From assembly GCF_963924675.1 (NCBI RefSeq), contig NC_089240.1, positions 997,001-1,061,000 on the forward strand: 64,000 nucleotides of DNA. The letters run 5' to 3'. Both the position numbers and the translations under genes were made by a program. The notes beneath the pieces were generated by a model. It saw nothing but the letters and a program-made list of their open reading frames with translations, did not search any database and was not told where the DNA came from. This DNA comes from Phocoena phocoena. Lineage: Eukaryota > Chordata > Mammalia > Artiodactyla > Phocoenidae. Shown here piece by piece: positions 11,307 to 22,648 of this stretch; within the stretch, counting starts at the first letter, position 1, and the number at the start of each line of letters is the position of its first letter.

Positions 11307-11737
11307 TGGGTTTCCTGGGGCGTCTGTGACAGATGGACACAAGCTGGGGGCTTAAAATAACAAACAGTCATCCTTCCCCAGTCCTGGAGGCCAGGCGTGT
11401 GAGGGTCAAGGTGTCCCAGGGCCGAGGTCCCTCCAGAGGCTCCAGGGGAGGGTCCTTCCGCCTCTTCCAGCTTCTGGGGGCTCCAGGCGTCCCTGGTCTC
11501 GTGGCCGCGTCCCTCCCGTCTCTGCCTCTGTCTTCCCGGGGCTTCTCCTCTGTGTCTGGGTCTCTCCTCTTCTGTCTCTTAGAAGGACCCTGTCGTTGGA
11601 TGTAGGGCCACCCTCCTCCAGGAAGCCACGTCATCTCAGACCCTTCACCGCATCACACCCGCAAAGACTGCATTTCCAAATAAGGTCTTTTCTGAGGTTC
11701 CAGGAATTTTAGGGGGACAGTCTTCAACCCAGTGCAA
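11307..11737 (+). mobile_element. Dispersed repeat family A, copy 1
   Basis: One of five roughly 400-bp copies in this window sharing the same blocks: GTCCTGGAG near the start, CTCCAGAGGCTCCAGGGGAG, CTTCTGGGGGCTCCAGGCGT, TTCTCCTCTGTGTCTG, CTTAGAAGGACCCTGTC, and a tail with CAAATAAGGTCTTTTCTGAG. It looks like a degraded LTR-type element. The family name is not assigned. Confidence 0.65.
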
Positions 11738-11918
11738 CACCCCAATTTCAGAGATGTTAAGTGTTTGGCTTTTTTAAATGTACATTTTGGAATTGATACA
11801 ACCATTTCTCACCTAATGACTAGATCATGTTGAATCTCTGATTTAACATCTTCCTTGCACGTCAGCCCCGGGAGTGTTTAAAAAGCCGAAAGCTTTTGAC
11901 ATTTGTGCTTACGTTTAA

Positions 11919-12516
11919 GTTAGAGATTTTTTTTAAAATTTAGTTTATTGAGGCAGAGTTGATTTACCATGTGTTAATTTCTGCTACACAGCAAAGTGTT
12001 TCAGTTCCACGTATATATGTATTTTTTTTCATGTTCTATTCCATGATGGTTTATCCCAGGATACTGAATATAGTCCCCTGTGCTCTACAGTAAGACCTTG
12101 TTGTTGATCCATCCTAAATGTAATAGTTTGCATCTACTAACCCCAGACTCCCACTCCATCCCTCCCCCACCCCCCTCCCCCTTGGCAACCACAAGTCTGT
12201 TCTCTGTGTCTGCGAGTCTGTTTCTGTTTCATAGGTGTTTGTGTCGTATTTTAGATTCCATGTATAAGTGATATCATATGACATTGCTCTTTCTCTGGCT
12301 GGCTGGCTTCCCTTAGTATGATCATCTCTAGGTCCACCATGTTGCTGCAAATGGCATTATTTCATTCTTTTTTATGGCTGAGTAATATTCCATTGTATGT
12401 ATGTACCACATCTTCTTTATCCAGTCCTCTGCCGACGGACACTTAGGTTGCTTCCGTGTCTTGGCTACTGAGAATAGGGCTGCTATGAACATTGGGGTGC
12501 ATGGGTCTTTACCAGT
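11919..12516 (-). mobile_element. L1 3' fragment (antisense)
   Basis: The antisense L1 3' end begins with TTTAGTTTATTGAGGCAGAG and continues through the CTGTGCTCTACAGTAAGACC and GGCAACCACAAGTCTGTTCT blocks. It then passes AATATTCCATTGTATGTATG and ends near GAACATTGGGGTGCATGGG. It is truncated at its 5' end. Confidence 0.85.
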
Positions 12517-13007
12517 CAGTGTTTTACTGGACCGTATGATTTAGAGATGGTTTTAGAACACGTATGGTTGTTTGCAGTGAAAGCAGAAGAGGCTGTTTGC
12601 AAGCTCCCGTACTGAGGAGCAGAGGAGCGGTGGGGAAATCCGTCTCTGCCCTGCACGTGTGTGTCTTCAACACTGATGTGTAGGGACCCCCGGAGGCAGA
12701 GGCAGGGCAGCCACGCAGCCCAGAACAGGCTGTGCGTTTTCATCCAGCCTGTACGTGCGATCGCCCGAGGCTACTTTGGTGTTCTGGTTCTTCCTAGGTT
12801 TCCACGGATGGGCAGACCTTGTTTCATCTTGCTTTGCTTTACTGTGCTTTACAGATGGTAGGTGTTTTAGAAATGGAAGGTTTGGGCCCCCCTGTGTCCA
12901 GCAAGTCTATTGGCGCCATTTTCCCCCATCGTTTGCTCACTTTGTGTCTCTGGGTCACATTTTGGTCATTCTCGCAGCATTTCAAACCTTTAAATTAGTT
13001 GTTATGG
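12517..13007. other. Spacer without recognised features
   Basis: No recognised repeat or exon. One plus-strand open frame runs into the following SINE and is not a gene. Confidence 0.45.
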
Positions 13008-13339
13008 TGTCTATGGTTTTTTTTTTTTTTTTTTTTTTTTTATTCATTTATTTTTGGCTGTATTGGGTCTTCGTTGCTGCACGCGGGCTTTCTCTAGCTG
13101 TCATGAGCGGGGGCTACTCTGTGTCGTGGTGTGTGGGCTTCTCTTGTTGTGGAGCATGGGCTCTTCAGTAGTTGTAGCACACGGGCTCTAGAGCGCAGGC
13201 TCAGTAGCCGTGGCACACAGGCCCAGTTGCTCCACTGCATGTGGGATCTTCCCGGACCAGGGCTTGAACCCGTGTCCCCTGCATTGGCAGGCAGATTCTT
13301 AACCACTGCGCCACCAGGGAAGCCCCTGTCTATGGTTTT
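13008..13339 (-). mobile_element. CHR-type tRNA-derived SINE with target-site duplication
   Basis: Antisense insertion: poly(T) at about 13017-13041, then the long CHR body (TTGGGTCTTCGTTGCTGC, then GGGCTTCTCTTGTTGTGGAG), ending in the tRNA-like head with TTAACCACTGCGCCACCAGG. A 13-bp direct repeat, TGTCTATGGTTTT, lies at 13008-13020 and 13327-13339. This is strong evidence for retroposition. Confidence 0.93.
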
Positions 13340-13433
13340 GGATGTTATTACTATGACTCACAATATTTGTTTTATTGGGGTGGCCTGGAACCGAACCCGC
13401 AGTCTCTCCAGCGGATATCTGTGTGCTTTTTCT

Positions 13434-13531
13434 TTTGTTTTCTTTGGCCTCGCTGCACAGCATGTGGGATCTTAGCCCCCTGCCGTGGAAGCGCGGAGTC
13501 TTTTTAACCACTGCACTGCCAGGGAAGCCCC
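13434..13531 (-). mobile_element. CHR-type SINE fragment
   Basis: A short antisense copy with TGTGGGATCTTAGCCCCCTG and AACCACTGCACTGCCAGG, inserted about 100 bp after the previous SINE. Confidence 0.8.
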
Positions 13532-13789
13532 TAGGCTCATTTTTAAAGAACACTCGTCCACATAAATTCTGGCCGATGAGAAGAGCCTTCTGTCAGGATG
13601 CCGTCTTCCTTCTTCCGGTATAAATGGGGACCGTTGAGGGCCTGGCTGTGCAGGACAGATGCTGATCCAACGGCCAGGCACCTTGGGGCTCTCGTGGCCC
13701 CTAAGTCCTTTTGAGACAGGCTGGGACCTGGGACCCTTTGCTGCAGGGCTTGCACCTGGACACACCTCTCCTGGAGCAGAAAAATACAA

Positions 13790-14182
13790 AGAAACTATAA
13801 GGGACTAAAAATAACTGCGTGCGTGCGCAGTTGGGGCAAATTCTGGACGAAAGATACAAAGAGACCAAAAACCCACCTGTGACCTCTGAAGAGCCAGGAG
13901 CAAAAGCCGGGCACTGCGCACGCCCCCTGCACTCACACCACCAGAGGGGTGGGCAGACTCCCTAAGCCTCCCCTCCGGCCCGCCCCTGGACCCACCCCTA
14001 CCTTCACCCCGTATAAGGAGCCAGCTGCCCCCCCCTCGGGGAGCGGGGCAAGGGCACCTGTTACTTGTTCTCGCTCCCCCCCTGCTGCAGCAGGGACCCC
14101 AGTAAAGCCTTGCCTGAATTTCTTGTCTGGCCTCTGATCAATTTCTATCGATTAAGGAGGCCAGGAACCCCGGTCGGTAACA
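13790..14182 (+). mobile_element. ERV1-like LTR, probably solo
   Basis: LTR layout on the plus strand: a GTATAAGGAG TATA box at 14011-14020, a CCTGTTACTTG and C-rich R region, an AGTAAAGCC poly(A) region at 14101, then TTCTTGTCTGGCCTCTGATC, ending in TCGGTAACA at 14174-14182. No gag, pol or env follows, so it is probably a solo LTR. The 5' boundary is uncertain. Confidence 0.55.
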
Positions 14183-14730
14183 CTTTCTGCCCCTGGAAGA
14201 GTAAATCCAAGCACCGACCTCGAATTTCATAGGTTCCTTCTCGTCACTCAATCTCATTACTAAACTAATCACCTTAAGTGAAGATCCGGATTGATCCTGC
14301 AGCCAAGGGGGATTTGGCTGAGAAAGGGCTGCTTGCGTTTTAATCAAGCAAATGGTCTCGATGGCCAGTCCCTCTGGCCTCCTGTGGGTCCCTCCCAGGG
14401 GTCCCCCGTCGCTCTCGCCTTCAGGCTGTGTCCACCGTGGCATGGTCAGCTGACACTGAGGTCCTGCTTGCCGGGGTCCGGGGTGGAAAAAGGAGGGCCA
14501 CCACGGCGGGGCAGGTGCGGTGGGGGGAAGCTGCAGCCCCCATCTGGGTTCTGAGGGTTTAAACTTGAGCATCAGAAATGGCTGGAGAAGGGGGGAGCAG
14601 CTCCCCAGCGGGGCTGGGCCATGGCAGGACCCGGTTCAGGGCGGGTTCTGGGCTTCCTCTGGGATTAGCATGGCTCACCATGGTTCATTGGTGATTGAAA
14701 CGCCTTCAATGGAAATAATTGATCACCCTG
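14183..14730. other. Spacer without recognised features
   Basis: GC-rich unique-looking DNA. No gene or repeat recognised. Confidence 0.45.
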
Positions 14731-15184
14731 GTGTAGCGGATTAAATGATGGCCCCCCCTAAAACATATGTCCTTGTCGTAACCCCCAGAACCCAGGAATG
14801 GGACCTTATTTGGAAAAGGGGTGTTTGCAGATGTGATGTAGTGAAGGGTCTGAGATGAGGTCCTCCTGGATGAGGGTGGCACTACATCCAATGACAGGGT
14901 CCTTCTAAGACACAGAAAAGGAGAGACACAGACATAGAGGAGAAGCCCTGGGAAGACAGAAGCAGAGACGGGAGGGATGCGGCCACGAGCCCAGGGACGC
15001 CTGGAGCCCCCAGGAGCTGGAAGAGGCGGGAAGGACCCTCCCCTGGAGCCTCTGGAGGGACCTCGGCCCTGGGACACCTTGACCTCAGACGTCTAGTCTC
15101 CAGGACTAGGTGAGGATGAATGTTTGTGGTTTACAGTCCCCCAGTCTGTGGTCATTTGTTACAGCTGCACCAGAAAATTAATAC
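14731..15184 (-). mobile_element. Dispersed repeat family A, copy 2 (antisense)
   Basis: Reverse complement of the family A blocks: GACCTTATTTGGAAAAGGGG, GACAGGGTCCTTCTAAGACA, CGCCTGGAGCCCCCAGGAGC and CCCCTGGAGCCTCTGGAGGG. Confidence 0.65.
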
Positions 15185-16009
15185 ACCCCCTCTCTCCCCA
15201 TATGAAGGGCCCAGAGCCTGTTCAATCCATCCAGTGAGTTATCAACGCCAGGGATTAGTGGGCGTACGGGTTTGGGACCAGTTCCACAGCTGACGGTGCA
15301 AGGGCGGGCAGGGGCTGGGGGTGCAGGTGATTTTAGGGCTGTGTGCTCATCAGGGACAGAAGGAGTGAGCGGAAACCCCGGGGGTCTCCCATAAGCTTTG
15401 TCATCCCCTTAATCAGGCTGTTGGAATTTTCTAGAATAATCCATCTTGGGCTCACTCCCGGCCCAAGCAAAGAGCTTGAGGCATCAGCACTGAGCCCCTG
15501 GCCGTCCCCTCAGCTTGCTCAGAGACCTGTGATTCCCGAAACCGGGACGATTGGGGTCCTCCAAGCCAGGCTGGCCTGGAGGGAAGACGGGTTTCCCCTG
15601 GGGAGGAGAACTGCGGTCTCCTGGAGGAATATTCCAGCGCCTTCGTGGTCACCCAGGTGGGGGGCTCTGAGAGCTAGCGGCCGGGCGCGTAGACAGCCTG
15701 AGGCTGCCACCGGCACTGTCTGCTCTCCTCCGGGGGGATGAGAATGTCCGGGAACTCTGGACAAGACTGTGTGCCGAAGCTTGGCCATCGGGGCCTGGGG
15801 CCCTTCTGGGGATCTGTTGACCCCCATGGACTCCATCTCAGAAAGATGTTCATGCAAGCTTAACCTGAACTAGGTAAGATTACAAAGGAAATGATGGTTA
15901 TCGGAATACAGGTATCAACTTATTTCAAACACTTGGTGATCGAGGAATACGGGTGCTCGTCTGCTACACCCTAAACACAAGGTGATGCGTTTAAAATCGA
16001 GGCAGCTTT
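15185..16009. other. Spacer, possibly old LTR-derived sequence
   Basis: No gene recognised. Parts look like worn repeat sequence, but I could not place them in a family. Confidence 0.35.
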
Positions 16010-16385
16010 GAAAGGTTCACCCAGGAGGTAGTAGACGTAAGTGTTTCATCCCTTCTCGTGGCTGAATGAATATTATGTGCAGTGAAAGTACCAGACACAG
16101 GAGGTCACAGGGTGTATGACTCTGTTCAGAGGAAACGTCCAGGACAGGCGAAGCAGACAGCCAGAAAGTGGGTTTGTGGCGCCAGGGGCTGGGGGAGGGG
16201 GATGGAGACTGACAGCTCGTGGGGACGGGGTGTGCTTTGGGGGGGTGAGAAGGTTCTGGAACCAGATAGAGGTGGTGGTTACACAACGGTGTGAATGTGC
16301 TAAAGGCCGCTGAGCTGTTTAGTCTAAAATGGTTAAAGGTGATCCTTGTGTTACTTGAATTTTTGCTTCAGTGAAAACTGGAGGG
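16010..16385 (+). mobile_element. L1 3' end (sense)
   Basis: Contains GTATGACTCTGTTCAGAGGA, the GGGGCTGGGGGAGGGGGATG block and the CGCTGAGCTGTTTAGTCTAA block, which match the L1 3' UTR seen at 9690-10400. Confidence 0.7.
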
Positions 16386-17317
16386 AAGTTGGAGTTGGAT
16401 TTTGCGTTGTAGAGAGACAGGGGTGGCAGGCGTGTTGAATGAGCTTGTGAGCGGCGGGTGCACAGGCCTTCGGCCGGATTCACTGGGAATCCAGTCCGTC
16501 CTCGCTTTGGGGTCCAAGTGGTGCAGCTTGCCGTGCGCAGAGTCGCTCAGAAGCAGGGAGGGGCAGGCCGGTCTCCGCTGGCTTGAGGGCGAGGCTGGGC
16601 CTGTCTCTCCGAAGAGCACGATTCCTCCAGGCTTTCTCGAGTGAGCCTCCGCCGTTGAGAACACACAGCCTCACCACGTGGCAGCCGACTGTCCTTGGGG
16701 CCTAGAGATGCCCCAAGCTTGGCCACACTGGCGGGAGGGGAGGGGTGTGTGGGTCTGTGGCAGCAAGACGGGGCGCCATCTGCAGCTGGTGGTCCGTCCA
16801 CACCCCCGGCTTCAGGGAGGGCGCTGCCCGCCGGCAGGGTCTCACGGTCTCCGCGGCTGCTGTCGTGCCCCTGAGGACAGTGTGACTCCTCCTGGCCACG
16901 TGGTCTCACACGTATGGTCTGGGCGGACTTCGTCCTCGAGGGGGGTGCTTAGATTCAGGAAGGGTGGACCGAAAAGGGGAGTGAAGCATCTTCCCCATCC
17001 AAGGTCCGCATCCCCTGAACGCTACCCGGGGACCCCCCTGGGCTACGACGCCTATCTTAGCGCCACTGAGATATAAGGAAGAGGACCTTACAGAAAACAG
17101 AGTAACTTGCTGCCTTCCCCTGGCTTGAAAACGTGACCTGGCTGTGCCCCCATCGCGTCCCCAGCCGGCTGGGGCTGCCCGCTCTTTACTCAGTGCCAGC
17201 TGCGCGCTCACAGGGCGTGCGGTGGCTTATAAATCTTGGGAGGAAAGTCGCTTTGGTACACGCGATTTCATGCCATGTACTGTCACCCGTAACAGAACCA
17301 GAGCAGATGCAATTTTC
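16386..17317. other. Spacer without recognised features
   Basis: Unique-looking DNA upstream of the tandem array. The first ASMT exon was looked for here by its expected protein sequence and not seen. Confidence 0.4.
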
Positions 17318-18126
17318 CTAGAATAAAACTTAATACAACCTGAACAGAACGAGAGAGTTAATAAAATCTCCGTAGAATAAAGCTGAATGCAACCTTAAAA
17401 GAATAAGTCAGTAACCTCTCAATAGAAGAGTGATTACAGCTTTACTATAATGAGTTAATACAACCTCACTACGTAAAAGCTAACACCGTCCTAATCAGAT
17501 AAAACAATACAACCTTAATAGGACAAGAGTTAATAGAATCTCAATACAACAAGAGGTTCATCCAACGTTAAGAGAATAAAACGTACTACAACCACATAGA
17601 ATAAGAGTTCGTAAAATCTTCATACACAAAGAGTGAGTACAGCCTTGATACAGGAGCTCATACAATCATAACAGGGTAAGAGGTAATGCAAACTTCACAG
17701 AGCGAGAGCCAACACAACTTTAACAGAAGAAGAAGTAGTACCACCTTTAGAGAATATACCTTAACACATCCTTAGTAGAACGAGACTTAATAAAACCTGA
17801 ATAGAAAAAGTCTGAATACAACCTTCATGGAATGAGAGTTAATAACATCTCAGTAGAACAAGAGTGATTGCCATTTACTATACCAAGAGTTAATAAAACC
17901 TTACTACAAGAGCTAATACCATCTTAATAGGATAAAACTTAGCAGTCTTAATACAGTAAGAGTTCATGCGACCTTAATAGGATAACAACCAGTAGTACCT
18001 TTAGAAGAGTAGATTCAATCTTAATGAGAGTTAATGCAACCTTAAGGGAATAGGAATGGATACAATCTTAACGAGAGTTAATATAAAATATCATCTTAGT
18101 AGAGTGAGAGTTGATGGAACTTTAAT
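17318..18126. repeat. Diverged AT-rich tandem array, about 27-31 bp unit
   Basis: About 800 bp of imperfect repeats around AGAGTTAATACAACCTTAAT followed by AGAATAA. Units vary in length by several bases, so the array is old or fast-changing. It lies upstream of ASMT exon 2, probably in its first intron or 5' flank. Confidence 0.85.
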
Positions 18127-18332
18127 ATAATGGTTCTCAAGTGGGGACTGTGCCCCTGGGGGCACACTTGTCAGTGTCTGGGGACATGTTTGCTTGTCAC
18201 AGCTGGGGAGGGGGGAGGGGAGCTCCTGACCTCCGGTGGGTGGAGACCAGGGATGCTGCTGTACACCCCGCAGTGCCCAGGACGCCCCACATCAGAGGTT
18301 GATCCAGCCCCAAACATCGGTAGTGCCGCTGC
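18127..18332 (+). mobile_element. MER20-like hAT transposon remnant embedded in the tandem array
   Basis: Starts at ATGGTTCTCAAGTGGGG and continues with CCCCTGGGGGCACACTTGTC, GTCACAGCTGGGGAGG and GGATGCTGCTGTACACCCCG. These match the nonautonomous hAT-Charlie element I know as MER20. The repeat unit resumes after it (CCTTAATAGAATAACAGTTA). Confidence 0.65.
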
Positions 18333-18400
18333 CTTAATAGAATAACAGTTACTAGAACCTTAAGAACAGAATTAGGAATTAACACAAGAGTATTACACTC
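18333..18400. repeat. Continuation of the AT-rich tandem array
   Basis: Units of the CCTTAATAGAATAACAGTTA type reappear directly after the MER20-like element. Confidence 0.65.
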
Positions 18401-18554
18401 CCCTCTCCCACATGCATTTGGAGGGCTTTCCAGTGTAATCGTGGGTCGGGAAGCAGCAACTTCCCTAGCTAACATAGACACAGGTCTTATTTTTATGCTG
18501 TTAAAACAAGCCTAATCGTATGTGTGGGAAACACATTGTCTCAAGAGACCGTCT

Positions 18555-18840
18555 GTCCACTGCACACCTGAAACTTAAGACAACACTGTAAACCAACTAC
18601 ACGCCAGAAAAAGTTTTTTTTTTAATTTTTAGAAATGAAAAAGAATAGATAAACAATAAGGACCTACTGTGTAGCACAGGGAACTATACTCAATATTTTG
18701 TAATCTATGTGGGAAAAGAATCTGAAAGAGAATGTACACGTGTATTCTTTTATGTATAACTGAATCATTCGCTGTACACCTGAAACTAACACGACATTGT
18801 AAATCAACTCTACTTCAAAAACATAAAAATAAAAATTGTA
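18555..18840 (+). mobile_element. L1 3' ends (sense)
   Basis: Two partial copies of the cetartiodactyl L1 3' terminus: CACACCTGAAACTTAAGACA with CACTGTAAACCAACTACACG, then TACACCTGAAACTAACACG with CATTGTAAATCAACTCTACT. Confidence 0.75.
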
Positions 18841-19679
18841 CCCAAAATCTAGGGTACAATTCTGGAAAAAAGAAAAATAACTGTCTCTCCTTGTGGGGCG
18901 TTTATGGATCCACCTCTCATGGCCAATATTATCCCAAACCTTGTGTGCGAGGGGAAAAAAATGCATTGATAGTTTATTCATTTTTTTTACCCTTTATGTA
19001 TTATTTGGAGGCACCCTATTCACTTCTTTAGATGGAGAGAGAAAAAGAGAAAATAAACCATCTTAAGACTCTTGACACCAGCAGGTAGGGAACACCACTG
19101 ACACCTTAAGGAAAAAAAAAAGGACTGCGTATATTTCCTTGTTTGGAAAATGCAAACAATGCAGAAGGAAGGGTGTAGAATGAAAACGCAGAAGGCCCTG
19201 TCTGTCCCCCATCCCCCGAATTTCTGCTCCCAGGTGACCAGTGTGACCAGCGAGGGACAGAGAGAGGATTATAGGATTTTGAAAACTCACGTGTGGCTTC
19301 CCGTGGTTGCATGTGCCCCTCAATATCCCTCGGGCATCCCCTTTGGGGACCTCAGAGTCCCTCACGGGGAGTGTGCATTTCCCAGGACAGGTTCTTGCTG
19401 TTCCGGGCAGGTTCCGTGAAGAGCTTCTGTGGACGGACAGGGCGGGGGCAGCTGCTGCAGGCGCCTGGACCTACCAGGCTCCCACACCTTTGCTCCTGCC
19501 CGGCTGGCCAGCCCATGAACGACCCCCTTGGCCCCTGCCCCTAGGGGGACAGCCCCCACCGGGCCCTGGCGCCCACCCTCCCTGGGGACCGATCCATCCA
19601 CTCCCATGGGGCAGGATTAGGGCTGAAACAGCAGGAGTAGTCTCTTCTTGGGTGCAAGGTGGAAGCGTCATTTAAAAAC
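18841..19679. other. Spacer without recognised features
   Basis: No exon or repeat recognised. Open frames on both strands lack recognisable homology. Confidence 0.45.
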
Positions 19680-20285
19680 TGTTCTTATCGTGATAAAATA
19701 GACATACTATAAAATTTACCATTTTTAAGGGCACAGTTCATTGGCATCAAGTCCGTTTATATTGTTGAGCAACCATCCCCACCATCATGTCCAGAACTTT
19801 CCCATCTTCCCAAACTTTGTCCCCATTAAACACTGACTCCCCCTCCCCCAGCCCCTGGACCCACCATCTACTTTCTGTGAATGTGACTCTTCTAGGGAAC
19901 CCCGGTACGTGTCCTTCTGTGTCTGGCTTCTCTCACTCAGCATCACGTCCTCAAGGTTCATCCGCATTGTACCTGGATCAGACTTCCCGTCTTTTCTAAG
20001 ACTGAGTCATATTCCATTGTCTTTACACGGTATTTTGTTTGTCCATCCATCCATCAGTGGACGCCTGGGTGGCATCCACCTTTTGGCCATTTTGAAGAAT
20101 GCTCCACGTGAACGCACGGGTGTCCACGCTATCTGTTCGGCTCCCTACTTTTGCTTCTTTTGGGTCTACACCCAGCAGTGGAATTGCTAGATCCTATGGT
20201 CATGCTACGCTGAATTTTGTGAGGAACTGCCCTGTTTCCCCGAGCACTTCCAGATGCACGCTCCCTCCCCATGGTGTGTGCGTCT
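19680..20285 (-). mobile_element. Old L1 fragment (antisense)
   Basis: Contains the AAATTTACCATTTTTAAGGG, TTGAGCAACCATCCCCACCA, GAGTCATATTCCATTGTCTT and CCAGCAGTGGAATTGCTAG blocks, typical of antisense old L1 3' sequence. It ends about 55 bp before ASMT exon 2. Confidence 0.75.
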
Positions 20286-20340
20286 GAGTGTGGTTTTTAA
20301 GAGAATTAAAGCTGAGTCTGGTTTCTGCCGTTGCCCCGAG

Positions 20341-20515
20341 GTTCTCTTCCCCGCCTGTGAGCTGGGAGTCTTTGACCTTCTGGCCGAGGTCCTGGAGGCC
20401 CTGGGCTCGGCTGCAGTGGCTGCACCTCTGGGCGTCAGCTCCTGGGGGACAGAGCTACTGCTGGATGCCTGTGTGTCCCTGAAGCTGCTTCAAGTGGAAG
20501 TGAGGAGAGAAAAAG
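20341..20515 (+). pseudogene. ASMT: ASMT exon 2 (dimerisation domain), decayed gene
   Basis: An acceptor AG lies at 20339-20340 and a donor GTAAGC begins at 20516. The exon has 58 codons plus one base and is open. The translation begins VLFPACELGVFDLLAE and includes GTELLLD and CVSLKLLQVE, aligning without gaps to human ASMT residues of about 24-81 in the N-terminal dimerisation domain. The enzyme transfers a methyl group from SAM to N-acetylserotonin, giving melatonin. The exon itself shows no inactivating change. It is listed as pseudogene because downstream parts of the gene are broken. Confidence 0.9.
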
Positions 20516-20568
20516 GTAAGCATCCTGGCTATTTTGAAGGAGGCATTTTAAAGGTACATCCTCAGCAC

Positions 20569-20592
20569 TTTTTTTTTTTTTTTTTTTTTTTT
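20569..20592. repeat. Poly(T) tract
   Basis: A run of about 24 T lies between exon 2 and the hAT-derived minisatellite. Confidence 0.9.
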
Positions 20593-20937
20593 CTGTAAAG
20601 GGCCAGAGAGTAAGTATTCTTAGCCCTGTGGGCTGGCCGTGTGGTCTCTGCAGCTGCCACCCATCTCTGCCCTTGGCGCACCCAAGCAGCTGGAGACAAA
20701 CAAATGGGAGGGGCTGAGTGCCAATAAAACTTTATTGACAAGACAGGTGGTAGGCCAGGGTTTCAATAAAACTTTATTAACAAAAGAGGTGGTGGAACGG
20801 GGTTCTAGTAAAACTTTATTGACAAAATTCGTGGTGGGCTAGGGTTCTAATAAAAGTTTATTGATAAAACAGGTAGTGGGCCAGGGTTCCAATAAAACTT
20901 TATTGACAAAAACAGGCAGAGGGCCAAACTCAGAGAG
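20592..20937 (-). mobile_element. hAT-type element with internal 42-bp minisatellite
   Basis: It opens with TTCTGTAAAGGGCCAGAGAG, the end of a common mammalian hAT nonautonomous element read in antisense. Its AATAAAACTTTATTGACAAA segment is amplified: five units of exactly 42 bp begin at 20722, 20764, 20806, 20848 and 20890. It then leaves the array with CAGAGGGCCAAACTC. Because 42 is a multiple of three, a 14-residue repeat stays open by chance. Four of the five units carry AATAAA; the third has AGTAAA. Confidence 0.8.
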
Positions 20938-22518
20938 CAAACGCGGGATGTCATTTACCAGCTCCCGATCTAGAGGTTTCCTCAGGCTGGTGTATGCACT
21001 GGAACCCCGATGAAGTATCCAAGGAACAAGATAAAAATGTGAAAAAAAGAAATCTCAAGGGAGTAATCTTCCATCAAGCTGAACTGATTCAATTCAGGGG
21101 TTGCCATTTATGATGAGAGTATATTATTTTGGTGTTGAAGCTGCTTTTCTCTTATGGAAGATGGTGATGGTAGGGTTTTTTTTTTTTTCTTTTTTTTTTA
21201 ATGTCTTTCCTTTGCAAAATTCAAAACTGTCAACCCTATGTCGGTCATCCAGATGGTTTTTTAGAGTTTTGTCAATCCGAGAAATTGCAAAGCGTAGGGA
21301 CTATCGCTTGATAGAACAGGAGTGGGTGGCCCAGAGGTGGGGGAGGGGGGTAGCTGGTGGGCTTTTCTCTTGTAGCCAAAGAACTTGTGTACCTGTTGGA
21401 TTTCTGGGGTGCAAACAGCGCGGCCGAGTTAACTTGAACAGGAAGATATCATCTGAGGGGTTGATGGTGCTCAGATAGCCCGGCTTGGAAATCAAGCAGG
21501 TGCCAGCCACACCACGTGAACAAGCTTTGCAGGTCCCCCTCCCGGCCCCCACTAGCAGCACTGCCCCTGAATGCCCAGCCCATGCTGAAACCCAGTCAGG
21601 ATACACCTGTGGAGGATGCGGGATGTTCTATGGGAAGCACCTGGGGGTGGGAGGAGCCTGTGGTTCCCGCTGACATGCGGCCCAGGCAGGTGAGGATTTG
21701 CGCAAGCGCACAGGCTGGGAAGCCCCGTGACGGCAGCGTCCACTCCGGCTGTGCCTCTGGGGTCCCCGTGGAGACCCACAAACATTGGGCAGGTACGCAT
21801 TGTGCAGGAGAAATGAAAGGCTAGATCCTTTCTCCTCGTGAGCGGGACAAGCCGCTCCTGTCCTAGGAGGGATGCCATGACCAAGAACAGGACCACGCCG
21901 GACCCCAAGCACCACAGCTGGGCCCCCAGGACAGGCCCAGGCACCGGATGAGCCGTTCGGACATGTGGCCCCGAGATGCCCAGGGCCGTCCCCGCTTGTC
22001 GGGGGCTGGAGGGATGGATGGCTTAGGGTGCAGCCGGGGAGCACGGTGCCGTCTGCCCCGGGGGGCTGTGGGCGTCCTGCCCCTTGTGGAGATGATGGCC
22101 CCACCAGGCTCGGGTCCCTGCTGCACAGCTGAGCTCACCCACAAAGCGCCCCTTTCTCCCCTGATCTTTGTTTCCTCTGCACGAGTCGGGCTTTTGCCCC
22201 CATATGTCCATTTTAAGATCAGGTGTTGCTTAAAGGTCCGCAGACTGTAATATACGTTTCCCTCGGGCTCGTTGGCTGTTCACCGCTCCGCCGGATCTTC
22301 CCATGGGATTTGCCGAAGCTGAACCCAGCAGGTGCGCCTGCTGCCCACAGGTCAGCCGGCCCTTCAGGACGAGGGTCCAGCTGTTGGGACTTCCACGGTC
22401 CCAGGCAGGAATCGCGTTTCCATCCGGGTGTTCCCAGTGCTGGTGTCGGCATGTCGGCGATGCCTTGGTATCTAATGCGTTTTGGGGTTTTTTTTTCCTC
22501 TGTTCTGTGTGTTTTCAG
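20938..22518 (+). other. ASMT: ASMT intron 2 sequence without recognised exon
   Basis: A T-rich tract occurs at about 21177-21199, then GC-rich unique-looking DNA. No gene was recognised in this interval on either strand. Confidence 0.5.
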
Positions 22519-22648
22519 CTGTGTATGAAAACACAGAGCTTGCCAGCACCTACCTGGCCAGAGCCAGCCCCAAGTCCCAGCAGGACATGCTGCTGTACAC
22601 GGCCAGGACCACCTACCTGGGCTGGGGCCACCTGGCCGCGGCTGTCAG
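22519..22648 (+). pseudogene. ASMT: ASMT exon 3, decayed gene
   Basis: The acceptor TTTTCAG ends at 22518 and the donor GTGGGT starts at 22649. The exon is 130 bases, phase 1 in and phase 2 out, compatible with exons 2 and 4. Joined to exon 2 it reads AVYENTELASTYLARASP and ends WGHLAAAVR, aligning without gaps to 44 residues of human ASMT (about 82-125). It is open, with no internal stop. Confidence 0.9.

Noticed and set aside
13790..14182. Full provirus at the LTR-like element
   Set aside because: No primer-binding site, gag, pol or env signal follows, and no matching second LTR was seen nearby.
20639..20842. Protein with 14-residue repeats (TLLTK-type)
   Set aside because: It is a by-product of a 42-bp minisatellite whose period is a multiple of three.
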